In this document: positions 8,169 to 16,258 of the stretch, in pieces | Layout: each line of letters begins with the position of its first letter | Position numbering within the stretch: position 1 is the first letter of the stretch | Assembly (NCBI RefSeq): GCF_003344765.1 | Contig: NZ_QPMH01000016.1 | Span: forward strand, 1 to 64,000 | Direction of reading: 5' to 3' | Length of the DNA: 64,000 nt | Origin: Ferruginivarius sediminum | GTDB lineage: Bacteria; Pseudomonadota; Alphaproteobacteria; Kiloniellales; Rhodovibrionaceae | The notes under the pieces: generated by a model | The model's database searches: none | The model's input: only the letters and a program-made list of their open reading frames with translations | What the model was told of the DNA's origin: nothing | Program-made: the position numbers and the translations under genes

Positions 8169-9623
8169 TCACGCCTCCAATGCCGCGGGCTCGAAGTCCG
8201 TCGAGATCGCCAGCCGTCGGTCCAGGGCGGCCAGGGCCGCGCCCACGTCCAGGGTTCCCACGCCGACGCCCTCTCCGGCGGCCGTCCGCCACGGCCGCGC
8301 CGTGTGGACCAGCAGGTGCCGGATCTCCGACGCGCCGAGGGCAATGGCATGGCGCAGCGCGCGGCTCACCAGCAGCGCGGCCGCCCCGGCTACCAGCGGG
8401 GCCGCGAAGCTGGTGCCCGTCACCCACTGATAGCCCTCGATATCCGCGGCCAGCAGCCGCTCGCCGGGCGCGCAGAGGGCGACGTGGCTGCCGCGCGTGG
8501 TGAAGGGCGCCGGCCGGTCGTCCGCATCCACGGCGCCGACGGCGATGACGCCCGGAAGCGCGGCGGGATAGATCAACTCGTCCGTTGCCGTGTTGCCGCT
8601 GGCCGCCACCGGGATCGCGCCCTTGGCAATGGCATAGGCGACGGTTTCCGCGTGCGGCGGCGGGTCGCCGGGGCTTAGCGATGTCTGCGAGGTGCCGAAG
8701 CTCATGTTGACGATGCGCGCGCCCAGGTCGACCGCGTGCTTAAAGGCGAACTCGATATCGGGAATTGCGCCCAGGCCGACCACCTTGTCGCCGCCCGGCG
8801 GCATCGCCGAGGCCAGCGCGCGCACAGGCTGCGCGCCGCACTCGCCGGCAAGCCCCGGATGCAGCACCGTGCCCTTGGCCTTCAACAGGCTGGCGCAGGC
8901 GGTGCCGTGGCCGTTGTGGGCCTCGTCCGGGTCGATGTCGCGGGCCGAGAAGTCGCCCACCAGTGCCAGGCCGTGGCCGACCTCCTCCTGGCGGAAGTTG
9001 ACGGCGTCGAAGCCGGCGCGAAGCTGGCCCGCAAGCTCGGGATGGCGCTTGGCCGTGCCGGTGTCGATGACGGCGACCACGACCGCCGGGTCGCCCGGCT
9101 CGATCTCGTGAATGCGGGTGGCACCGATACGTTCAAGCGTCGAGGCGCGCGCCTCCGCATCCCTTGGCGCGTCCTTCGGCGGAGGCGGTGGCGCCGGGGC
9201 GTCCTGCTCACTGACGCAGAAATAGTGCGGGATGGCCCAGTCCACGATGGCGAGTTGGCGCAGCGCATCGACGGCATCCAAGACGTTGCAGTGCTCGGCC
9301 AGGGCGACCTCGAAGATTCGCGCGACGCCGCAGGTGTGCTCCAGGTCGTCGAAGCCATGATGGCGCTGCCCCGGCTCGTGGGCGCAGGCGGCGTCGTGCA
9401 GGCGGGCGATCCGCGCCTGTCCGCCGAAGCGGCGCAGCAGCCGATCCAGCGCGCCGTGGCCAAGCTGCGCCTCCGGGGCCGCGCGGCCGGCGCGCACGTC
9501 GCTGCGCGTCGGCACCCGCTCCGGCGCCTCGCCGAGTGCCAGCTTCACGACCAGCCGGCGCGGCGCGCAGTACCCGCGCGCGGTTGGTGCCCAGGGCATG
9601 GCGAGGTATCCGGTGCCGGTCAT
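8169..9623 (-). CDS. Subtilisin-like (S8) serine protease without signal peptide
   Basis: 484 aa. An N-terminal region (1-175) with no export signal ends in a Pro-rich hinge (APAPPPPPK). The S8 catalytic domain follows, with Asp187 in VVAVIDTGT, His239 in NGHGTACASLL, oxyanion-hole Asn344 in AASGNTA and Ser405 in VTGTSFAAPLVAG. All triad residues are intact, so it should be active. The absent signal peptide suggests it acts inside the cell or is activated within the system; the N-terminal region may act as a propeptide or sensor. Start ATG at 9623 overlaps the preceding stop by 4 nt. Candidate substrates are the co-encoded family A and B proteins, but nothing in the sequence proves this. Confidence 0.92.
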   Translation of the reverse strand: MTGTGYLAMPWAPTARGYCAPRRLVVKLALGEAPERVPTRSDVRAGRAAPEAQLGHGALDRLLRRFGGQARIARLHDAACAHEPGQRHHGFDDLEHTCGVARIFEVALAEHCNVLDAVDALRQLAIVDWAIPHYFCVSEQDAPAPPPPPKDAPRDAEARASTLERIGATRIHEIEPGDPAVVVAVIDTGTAKRHPELAGQLRAGFDAVNFRQEEVGHGLALVGDFSARDIDPDEAHNGHGTACASLLKAKGTVLHPGLAGECGAQPVRALASAMPPGGDKVVGLGAIPDIEFAFKHAVDLGARIVNMSFGTSQTSLSPGDPPPHAETVAYAIAKGAIPVAASGNTATDELIYPAALPGVIAVGAVDADDRPAPFTTRGSHVALCAPGERLLAADIEGYQWVTGTSFAAPLVAGAAALLVSRALRHAIALGASEIRHLLVHTARPWRTAAGEGVGVGTLDVGAALAALDRRLAISTDFEPAALEA

Positions 9624-10489
9624 GGCTTGGCCCCCGAATAGGCGGGATGCACGGTAATACCGGCGCCCAGCGCGAGGATCTGCGGGTCGTAGGCAAAGCT
9701 GAGGGAGCCGCCGTCGGCGAGATCCACATCGACGCGCCCTTCGCTGTTGCCCGCGGCTTGTGGCGCATCGACGATCAGCGCCCGGTCGCCGGCGTGGACC
9801 AGGGGCACGCTCTCGCCGTCCACCCGCACGCCGCGCACCGCCTCGCGGCGCAGATTGCGGCCCTCCAGCCGCAGGCGCAGGCGATCCGCCGGGCCTTCGC
9901 CACGGGGTTCGCCGTCGCCGTTCCGGGCGCGCGGCGCGGGCGGCTCGTCGTCGCGCACGATGCGGCGGACGACCGGGCGGCGCTCCTGCATCATCGCCTG
10001 GCGCAGGCGGAAGGCCGGAATGTTCGCCACGCGCTCGATGGTGCGCGGGTCGCGCTGCGGCAGCAGGCGTCGGAGCTGGTCGGCGTTGGTGATGCCCACC
10101 CACTCAAGCCGGCGGCGCTCCTCCTCGCTGAAGTGCTGCTTCAGGGGATCCTCTTCCTCGGCGGGTGCCTCGCCTTCCACTTCCATTTCCGGTTCGGGCT
10201 CAGCCGGCTGCATGGTCAGGCGATGCTCTTCCAGCATCGGGCGCGTGACGGTCGTGAAGGCGATGTTGAGGATGCTGGCCTCGCGCTCGCCGGGGGCGGC
10301 GGGGCGGATCTTCACCACCGACCCCTCCGCCTCGACCTGCGTGCGCAGTTGCAGGTTCAGCTCCTTCACCGCGAAGGTCAGGTGCGTGCTGGCCGCTTTC
10401 AGCGTCAGCGCCGCCTGCGCGCGGTCGAGCTGACTGCTCAGCGCGTTGATGAAGTCCTCCAGCGGCAGGCTTTCGTACTCTTCGCTCAT
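9620..10489 (-). CDS. Three-part protein: Trypco2/DUF2589-like, HhH-like and IPT/TIG-like segments
   Basis: 289 aa. Residues 1-85 (PLEDFINALSSQLDRAQ, then STHLTFAVKELNLQL and two more strands) have the helix-plus-strands pattern of small domains that accompany trypsin-like or conflict-system proteases (Trypco2, DUF2589-like). An acidic linker follows. Residues about 118-165 (LEWVGITNADQLRRLL, VANIPAFRLRQAM) resemble a helix-hairpin-helix/DUF4332 unit. Residues 195-285 resemble an IPT/TIG beta sandwich (LRLEGRNLRREAVRGVRVDG). The gene lies directly upstream of the subtilase with a 4-nt overlap, so it may anchor or control the protease. Start ATG at 10489 has GGAG 8 nt upstream. Domain names are by-eye resemblance only. 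Confidence 0.72.
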   Translation of the reverse strand: MSEEYESLPLEDFINALSSQLDRAQAALTLKAASTHLTFAVKELNLQLRTQVEAEGSVVKIRPAAPGEREASILNIAFTTVTRPMLEEHRLTMQPAEPEPEMEVEGEAPAEEEDPLKQHFSEEERRRLEWVGITNADQLRRLLPQRDPRTIERVANIPAFRLRQAMMQERRPVVRRIVRDDEPPAPRARNGDGEPRGEGPADRLRLRLEGRNLRREAVRGVRVDGESVPLVHAGDRALIVDAPQAAGNSEGRVDVDLADGGSLSFAYDPQILALGAGITVHPAYSGAKP

Positions 10490-10722
10490 GACTTGTGCTC
10501 CACAGAGCGGACCGAGATGCGGCAGCGGCTGGGCGCGATGTCAAAGCCGCCGCGCCAGCGCGAGCGCGGGAAGTCGGCCAGGATCTCCAGCGTCGGCGAC
10601 ACCGCCACCTCCAGCGGCAGGTCGAAGGCGACGTCGTCGATGCGCACGATGGCCGCCGCCTCGCCGCGCGGGCGCATCGATTCGATCAGTTCGAGCAGCG
10701 TGTCCTCCAGCCGGCGCATCAT
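10486..10722 (-). CDS. Small conserved-looking protein of the SARP-led operon
   Basis: 78 aa. One N-terminal helix (RLEDTLLELIESM) is followed by strands VRIDDVAFDLPLEVAV and CRISVRSVE, so it is probably a small beta-rich partner. It overlaps the genes on both sides by 4 nt (ATGA at the start), a strong sign that it is translated as part of the operon. The helix-then-strands layout is like the first domain of the next gene product, so it may be another small protease-associated domain. I do not recognise a named family. Confidence 0.65.
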   Translation of the reverse strand: MMRRLEDTLLELIESMRPRGEAAAIVRIDDVAFDLPLEVAVSPTLEILADFPRSRWRGGFDIAPSRCRISVRSVEHKS

Positions 10723-11903
10723 GTCTCGCCTCCCTCGCTATCCTGTTGCTGTTGCGCCGGCGATGTGGCCTGCGCTGGCTGCTGCTGGGGGGCGGCGCGC
10801 CGGCCGCCGCGGGCGTGGCGTTCCAGAAGCTGGATGGCGGCGGCATCCGCGAAGCGCTCCAGCGGTACGGTCTCGCTGGAAAAGTTGATTCGCACCTCGC
10901 CGAACAGCTCGGCCTGAAGCTGGCTTTCCGCCTGCACGTTGACGCCGACGGTGGAGACCAGCGCCTTCGGCTGTTCGTAGGTGTTGCTGCCGCGCCGCCC
11001 CCAGCGCTGATTGCTGCCGGTGGTGTCCTGCGAACTGGCGTAGTCGACGCTGGTGGTGTCCGCCGCCGCCGCGCGGATGCGGATGCGGGCGGAAATCAGG
11101 CCGCTGTCCACCCGCACGCGGTTCAGGCCCATCAGCACCATGGTCGCGAGGTCGCGCATCCGGTTCTCGGCGACCACGCGGCGGGCGGCGGGGATCAGCC
11201 GGCTTTCGACCAGCTCGTCGGTCAGTTCCTCGCCCGAAAGGCCGAAGTCGTCCAGCCACGCGGGCGAGCGGAAGGCGAAGGTGTCCTCTTCTTCGCCGCC
11301 GCCGCCCGGTTGGACGCGCAGGCGCGGGCGCCCCTGCGCACCGCTGGGGAGTTCCAGGCTGAGGTCGGCGGGGAAACGGTCCACCAGCCAGTCGCGCACC
11401 TGGTTGGGCGTGACGTTCTCGCGGGTGAAGCTGTCGATGTCCTTCGCCACCACGCTGACAAGCTCGGCGAAGGCCTCCATCTGCCGGATGCTGGCATCGA
11501 CGATGGCGTCGAAGGTGCCGTGGACCAGCGAGGCGACGAAGTTGGCGAAGTCCAGCTCGTCGCTGACCGCGCCGGCCGCGCCGGCCAGGCGGTCCACCGC
11601 GCGCATCTGCTCGCGGCTGGGGTCGGGCGTTGCGACGTCGCCGTTGCCGTTCTCGCCCTCGGCGAAGGGGCGGGCGGCATAGGTTCGGCCCGTTGCGGGA
11701 CGGGCGGCGGGCGCGTCGAGGGCGTATGGGTCGTGCGTTTCGCCGCCGCGCGCGGTGTGCAGCGCCTGGCGGATGCGGGTCAGGCTGTCGTCCAGGTGGT
11801 GGCGGGTAGCCGAGTCCAGGGCGGCATAGGCGGCCGAGCGCGGCAGGTGACCCTGCACCTCTTCAACCGCCTGCCGGGCCGCGTGGATTTCCTGCTTCGC
11901 CAC
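10719..11903 (-). CDS. Family A paralogue 4, unknown function
   Basis: 394 aa and the most divergent of the four family A proteins. It keeps the core (LDFANFVASLVHGTFDAIV, IRQMEAFAELVSVVAKDI, NQVRDWLVDRFP), the MVLMGLNRVRVDSGLISARI block and a modified C-terminal signature, INFSSETVPLERFAD, in place of NFKSDYFPLE. The C-terminus is a Gln/Pro tail. The start is GTG at 11903 with GGGAG 7 nt upstream. It is separated from the other family A genes by the protease block, which suggests an old duplication rather than a recent tandem one. The equivalent of the AT-rich codon patch is GC-rich here. Confidence 0.78.
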   Translation of the reverse strand: MAKQEIHAARQAVEEVQGHLPRSAAYAALDSATRHHLDDSLTRIRQALHTARGGETHDPYALDAPAARPATGRTYAARPFAEGENGNGDVATPDPSREQMRAVDRLAGAAGAVSDELDFANFVASLVHGTFDAIVDASIRQMEAFAELVSVVAKDIDSFTRENVTPNQVRDWLVDRFPADLSLELPSGAQGRPRLRVQPGGGGEEEDTFAFRSPAWLDDFGLSGEELTDELVESRLIPAARRVVAENRMRDLATMVLMGLNRVRVDSGLISARIRIRAAAADTTSVDYASSQDTTGSNQRWGRRGSNTYEQPKALVSTVGVNVQAESQLQAELFGEVRINFSSETVPLERFADAAAIQLLERHARGGRRAAPQQQPAQATSPAQQQQDSEGGET

Positions 11904-11924
11904 CGTACCACTCCCGCTTTCTGG

Positions 11925-13091
11925 CTACCGGCCGGGGGTGGTGAAAGCGGCGCGCAGGGCCGCCAGACGGCGTTGGCGCGCGGCGTCGCCAATGGCGGCA
12001 AGGCGGGCCAGCAACTCGCTCTCTTTGGGCAGCGGCATCAGCCCGCGTTCGCGCACGCGGCGGGTCAGGCGGGCCAGCGTGGCGGCGTCCGCCTGGCCGC
12101 TGGCCGAGATGCCGTTCGCTGCTTGGAAGCCCCGCAGGTCGGCGTGGTTCAGGGCCGCCAGCGCGGTGCGCTGTTGCGTCTCCGCCGTGAACAGGCCAAG
12201 CGCCTCGGCGATGGCATTTCGCGCCGCCTGCGGCCCGCGCATGACCATGAGGTCGAAGGCGGCGGCCAGGGCGAAGCGGGAGCGCAGGCCGAAGTCGGCC
12301 AGAAGCCGCGAAAGCGGGCGCAGCAGGCCCTCGATGGCGTGCTCGTGCTGGGCGTTGCGGAAGATGTCCACCGTCGCGGTGTCCGCGAAACGGCGCTGCC
12401 ATCCAGCGGAGGTCAGCGGTTCGCCGCCCACGGGTTGCAGGCGTGCCGCCGGATCGCTGGCGGTCGTCACCTGGATAAGTTGGCCAGCGTTCTCCGCGCC
12501 CATCACCTCGCCGAAGAGATCCGGGTCGCGCTCGCGCGCCAGCGACAGCACGGCACCCAGGTCGCCGCTGGCCTGCCGGAAGCGGGCGATGCCGTAGACA
12601 AGGCCGCTGCCCGCCTCGTCGGCGGCGGTGTGGCCATAGCCGGCCTCGCCGTTGTGCTGCTCGGCGACGCGGCGGACGATGTCGAACAGGTCGCTCAGTG
12701 CGCTTTCGCCCTCTTCACCCTCCGCTGGCTCTGGCTGTGCGGCGGCAGCGGCTTGTGCCTGGACCGGCGGCAGGTGCGGCTCGCTTTCCGGCTCGGAGAC
12801 GATGCGAAGTTCGCCTTCCCGCTCCCCGCCCGCTGGCTGGGCGAAACCGGCTTCCGCGGCGAGGGGCGTCAGGTGCGGAGTGGCCTCGGGCTCGAAGGTG
12901 ACGCGGTAGTCCGCCTCCTGTCCCTCGGCCTGGCCGTTGCCGCCGCCCGCGAAGGCGCGCAGGGCCGCCTCGGTGGCCAGTGGCTCAAGATGCGCGACCG
13001 TCTCGGGCTCGCTGACCAGGCGCAGGCCGTTCTCGGGCAGGGCCTTGGCGGCCGTCGGTGCGGCGGCGGGATAGGCGTACTCGGTATACAT
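11925..13091 (-). CDS. Triple SEPE-repeat protein with lysozyme-like C-terminal domain
   Basis: 388 aa. The N-terminal 115 residues carry three copies of a 17-residue unit: LRLVSEPETVAHLEPLA (23-39), YRVTFEPEATPHLTPLA (62-78) and LRIVSEPESEPHLPPVQ (95-111), separated by Gly/Ala/Glu linkers. The C-terminal part (about 130-388) has GLVYGIARFRQASGDLG and a later LRSRFALAAAFDLMV helix. This is the pattern I associate with GH46-chitosanase/peptidoglycan-hydrolase-like folds (YG-R-F-ASG-L). A short QAANGISASGQAD stretch resembles a peptidoglycan-binding linker. Start ATG at 13091 has GGAGG 5 nt upstream. Enzyme activity is unproven. The repeats could be docking peptides for a partner. Confidence 0.7.
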   Translation of the reverse strand: MYTEYAYPAAAPTAAKALPENGLRLVSEPETVAHLEPLATEAALRAFAGGGNGQAEGQEADYRVTFEPEATPHLTPLAAEAGFAQPAGGEREGELRIVSEPESEPHLPPVQAQAAAAAQPEPAEGEEGESALSDLFDIVRRVAEQHNGEAGYGHTAADEAGSGLVYGIARFRQASGDLGAVLSLARERDPDLFGEVMGAENAGQLIQVTTASDPAARLQPVGGEPLTSAGWQRRFADTATVDIFRNAQHEHAIEGLLRPLSRLLADFGLRSRFALAAAFDLMVMRGPQAARNAIAEALGLFTAETQQRTALAALNHADLRGFQAANGISASGQADAATLARLTRRVRERGLMPLPKESELLARLAAIGDAARQRRLAALRAAFTTPGR

Positions 13092-13104
13092 GGCGGCCTC
13101 CGCT

Positions 13105-15783
13105 TCACGCGCTGAGGGTGATGCCGGACTGCGTCCAGTGGCCCGTCCGGGTCACGCGGCCGTCGCCATAGAGGTGGACTTCCTGGACGTAGAGGTCGTT
13201 GTTCCCGACGGCGCGGTCGAACTCGTAGAAGAAGGTGATCTTGACGCCGGCCATGGTGCGGCCGTCCTGGGCCTGGAAGGCGCCGGGCAGGTCGCGGACC
13301 TGGGCGCGCACCGTCAGGTCGATGCCGATGGACCCGCTCATGTTCCGGGGCTGGGCGGCGACCTGCACGTTGCCGACGGAGCGGCCGTCGTAGCGGAAGG
13401 TGACGGGGAAGTGGGCGTAGATCTCGTCCACGCCGTACCAGTTCGCCAGCACCGGGCTTCGGATCAGGACGGTCTTGTCCTGCTCGTCGGCGGTGCGGCC
13501 CTTGTTGCTGGCATTGTCGCCGACATGCTTCCAGCCGTGGAAGCGCTCGACCGTCCACTCGATGTCGTCGGCATCGTCGGTCAGGCGTTCCAGCGTGGTT
13601 CCGGCGACAGCACCGGCCACCGCCTCGCCCACGACGGCCCACGCGGCGTGCGGGTGGGCGTAGGGCTGGCGGGAAGACCTCGACCGCCCGCCGCCGTGTG
13701 GCGTCTGGCCCAGGCTTTCCGCCGCCGCGCCATAGAAGGCGCCCGCCGGCATGGTGCCGCCGCCCATGCCCATTGCTTGCGTCGCGACGATGGGGCCGGC
13801 ATCGACATAGTCGCCGTCGATGCGCTGGTCGCTGGAGCCGGACAGCGATGTGGGGCCGTTTCCGGCCGCCACGGGGTTGTAGGCGTAGATGCGCCGCTGG
13901 TTCACGTACAGCTCGTAGGCGGGGAAGCGGTCGTGCGTGCCGTAGACGCGGGCGCGGACGTTGTCGCCCTCGCGCAACAGGAACACCGTGATATGCGCGT
14001 CGATATCCGGCGAGCCGGGCAGCAGGGGCAGGTTGCCCTCGACATGGAAGGTAACCGGCGTGGCGTCGCCCGCCGCGCCCTCGATGTCGGAGCGCAGCGA
14101 GCCGCCGCCCAGGCGCAGCGACAGGTTGTCGTCGCTAAGCCGGTGCCTGGCCCTATCGGTTGGTGTGGCGCCTTCGCGGACTTGCTTCCACCAGTCCGGC
14201 TTGCCGCTGACGTCGCTGACGTCGCTGGCGTCATATTCCAGGCTTTCGGCCCAGTGGCGGTCGACGACCGTGACTTGCGGCGCCGCGCCGGGCGCGCCCA
14301 AGCGGACGCGGCCATGGATCTCCGCCCGGCTGGTGCCGCGGCTGTAGTCGAACGACCGGCCGTCGCCGCCGAAGGCCTTGACGGTGCCAAGGGCCGGCAC
14401 GTCCATGCCGATGGCGGGTGCCGGGATGAAGACACGCAGTTTGACATCGACCTCGGGCATGGCGCCGCCGAGGGTGCGGGCGCCGGCGCGGGGGTGGCGC
14501 ATGTGGCTTAACTGGTCCACGGTAACCTCCGCCTTCAGGTGGCCGACGTAGCCGATGGGCATCAGCACATCGGCGATGTCGCCTGGTGAGGACCAGTGCG
14601 GAGGTGTCTCGCTCAGCGGCAGGCCAACGCGGCGATAGGCCTCCAGCACCAGTTCGGAACAGAAGAACTTGTCGTCGTTGTCGGTCCCCAGGACGACGCG
14701 GCGCCGCTCGTCGCTGTCGGGGCCGACGCGGAAGCGGGCCTGGCGCAGGATGCCGCCGAAGTCGTAGTCGTGACCGATCAGCCCGCGCAGGGTGGAGACC
14801 AACTGTCCCGCCATCTCGGCCGTAAGCGAAGGGTGACGGAAGGCGACGGCGACGCTGGCATCCGCAATCGCCTCGGCCAGCCCGCGCTCGACGACGCCCT
14901 CGGCGACGGACTCGATGACCTTGTGCGTGCCGGCCTCGTCCGGGCCGATGTAGACCATGGAATGGCTGACGTGCTGGCCCGTTGCGCGCCGGATCGCGGC
15001 CGAGATCGGGTTGTCCCCGGTGGACAGGATGATATCGCCCATCTCAAGCGCCGAGGTGGCGATAGACCGGCCGCCGGCGCCGGGGTCGAGCGGGATGTCG
15101 CCGGCCATCGGCGCAGCCGGTTGCGGCATCGGGCCGAAGCCGTCGTCGTAGACGTAGGACTGCGCCGCCACCTCGCCGCCGTTGCCATTGCCGTTGCCCG
15201 CGCCATTCGGCTGCTGGGCGCCCTCCCCGTTGCCGTTCCCGTTCATTCCAGGTCCGGGGGCCGGCGGGGCGGCGGTGGCCGGCTCCTTGCCGGGGCGTGC
15301 CGCATCGCCCGCCCAGGTCAGGAAGGCCGAGTCGCCGTTGCTGTCGCCATAGTCGACCAGCTCGCCGCGCGGGTTGGGCGCGCCCAGCGTGCGGCGCAGC
15401 GTCCGGCCCGTCAGGCCGCTGATGTCGACATAAGGACGGCGCTCGTCCGGCCAGACGATCTTGATCGGCTGGCCGCCGCTTGGCCGGTCGAAGGCGGCGA
15501 CCCCGTGATAGAGCCGCTCCTGCCCGACAAAGCGCGCCAGGATCGCCGCCGGCAGCACGAAGACGGCCTCGCCGCGCTGGGCTTCCATGCGCTCGCGGTA
15601 GCCGCGCGTGGAGAAGAAGTTCTCGGCTGTCCGCCGTGCCTGGTTTTCCGGGCGGGCGAGGGTGGGGTCCGTGGTCACCACCACCTCGATCCAGCGCGGT
15701 TCGTTGCCGGTGCGGATCAGGTAGGAGGTGGACGGACGCGTATCCGAGCTGATCAGGTGATTGGGCTGGATGGAGACGGTCAT
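13105..15783 (-). CDS. Large multidomain protein with permuted NlpC/P60 (YiiX-like) peptidase domain
   Basis: 892 aa, the largest product of the operon. Residues 1-165 form an unrecognised N-terminal domain. Residues 170-205 are a Pro/Gly/Asn linker. Residues about 245-400 match the permuted papain-like YiiX/NlpC-P60 family: EMGDIILSTGDNPISAAIRR, His274 in VSHSMVYIG and Cys375 in KFFCSELVLEAYRRVG. Residues about 455-892 are strand-rich (VDVKLRVFIPAPAIG, FGGDGRSFDYSRGTSRAE, RFPAYELYVNQ) and may hold two related beta domains. There is no signal peptide. Start ATG at 15783 has GGAAG about 8 nt upstream. Such peptidases cleave amide or thioester bonds, sometimes in peptidoglycan or lipids; the target here is unknown. 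Confidence 0.8.
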   Translation of the reverse strand: MTVSIQPNHLISSDTRPSTSYLIRTGNEPRWIEVVVTTDPTLARPENQARRTAENFFSTRGYRERMEAQRGEAVFVLPAAILARFVGQERLYHGVAAFDRPSGGQPIKIVWPDERRPYVDISGLTGRTLRRTLGAPNPRGELVDYGDSNGDSAFLTWAGDAARPGKEPATAAPPAPGPGMNGNGNGEGAQQPNGAGNGNGNGGEVAAQSYVYDDGFGPMPQPAAPMAGDIPLDPGAGGRSIATSALEMGDIILSTGDNPISAAIRRATGQHVSHSMVYIGPDEAGTHKVIESVAEGVVERGLAEAIADASVAVAFRHPSLTAEMAGQLVSTLRGLIGHDYDFGGILRQARFRVGPDSDERRRVVLGTDNDDKFFCSELVLEAYRRVGLPLSETPPHWSSPGDIADVLMPIGYVGHLKAEVTVDQLSHMRHPRAGARTLGGAMPEVDVKLRVFIPAPAIGMDVPALGTVKAFGGDGRSFDYSRGTSRAEIHGRVRLGAPGAAPQVTVVDRHWAESLEYDASDVSDVSGKPDWWKQVREGATPTDRARHRLSDDNLSLRLGGGSLRSDIEGAAGDATPVTFHVEGNLPLLPGSPDIDAHITVFLLREGDNVRARVYGTHDRFPAYELYVNQRRIYAYNPVAAGNGPTSLSGSSDQRIDGDYVDAGPIVATQAMGMGGGTMPAGAFYGAAAESLGQTPHGGGRSRSSRQPYAHPHAAWAVVGEAVAGAVAGTTLERLTDDADDIEWTVERFHGWKHVGDNASNKGRTADEQDKTVLIRSPVLANWYGVDEIYAHFPVTFRYDGRSVGNVQVAAQPRNMSGSIGIDLTVRAQVRDLPGAFQAQDGRTMAGVKITFFYEFDRAVGNNDLYVQEVHLYGDGRVTRTGHWTQSGITLSA

Positions 15784-15825
15784 CGTACAGCTTCCTTCGG
15801 CAGCGCTCCGGCGGACGGCATCGGT

Positions 15826-16050
15826 TCAGGCGCGGCGTTTGCCGGCGCGCCGGCGGATGAGGCAGGCCAGCGCGTCGGGCAGTTCTTCCCAGCTTTCGAA
15901 ATGGACGGGGCGGAGGCCGGCGCCGCTTGCGCCGTCAGGTGAGATTTCCCGGACGGAGCCTCGCCAGAACGGGGCCTCGCCCTCGATTTCGCGCGGCTCC
16001 AGCCACATCGTGACCAGGAAATGCCGCCGTCGCAGTGTCGGCTCATCCAC
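15826..16050 (-). CDS. Small conserved protein, first structural gene after the SARP regulator
   Basis: 74 aa. The sequence RRRHFLVTMWLEPREIEG, a WRGSV strand and a final HFESWEELPDALACLI follow the pattern of a widespread small family (F-VRIW-E-RGRV-H-SG-YF--LE-L--FI) of unknown function. I chose the GTG at 16050 because GGGAG lies 6 nt upstream and the conserved part begins there; an ATG at 16152 would add a Pro/Arg-rich extension with no family similarity. It lies 42 nt before the large peptidase gene and is preceded by direct repeats that may bind the SARP regulator. Confidence 0.6.
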   Translation of the reverse strand: MDEPTLRRRHFLVTMWLEPREIEGEAPFWRGSVREISPDGASGAGLRPVHFESWEELPDALACLIRRRAGKRRA

Positions 16051-16157
16051 CTTGTTCTCCCTGGCCGGCCGTCGGGCCCGTGCCCGCGGCCCAGCATCCC
16101 CGATGGGGCAGCGGATCAGACGGCGGTCTCTCGCGGCACACGGCGGAGTCACCTGGC

Positions 16158-16184
16158 GATCACCTGATGTGATCGGACGTGATT
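16158..16184. promoter_or_regulatory. Putative SARP operator: GTGAT direct repeats and palindrome
   Basis: GTGATCGGAC is followed immediately by GTGATTCGGC, a direct repeat with a 10-bp period, overlapped by a palindrome GATCAC-N5-GTGATC (16158-16174). SARP regulators typically bind direct repeats about one helical turn apart near the -35 region. The site lies between the SARP gene and the first structural gene, 110-135 nt upstream of its start. No convincing -10 hexamer could be fixed. Confidence 0.4.
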
Positions 16185-16258
16185 CGGCACGGTCCAGCCT
16201 GTGGCCGGACTTGAGAGAACGGCGGTGGGAGGTGGCGGAAAATGCGGCTTGGGTGGGA

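Noticed and set aside
10446..13115. An 889-codon plus-strand frame opposite four operon genes
   Set aside because: Same reason: antisense shadow rich in Arg/Gly/Ala, no ribosome site and contradictory to tightly coupled minus-strand genes.
151..16050. Reading the unknown operon as a type VI secretion, phage tail or extracellular contractile injection system
   Set aside because: I see no sheath, tube, baseplate, spike (VgrG/PAAR) or AAA ATPase genes among the 13 products.
15780..16097. A second small minus-strand frame overlapping the 74-aa gene
   Set aside because: Its product is Arg/Pro-rich without family similarity. The other frame has a ribosome site and a conserved pattern.
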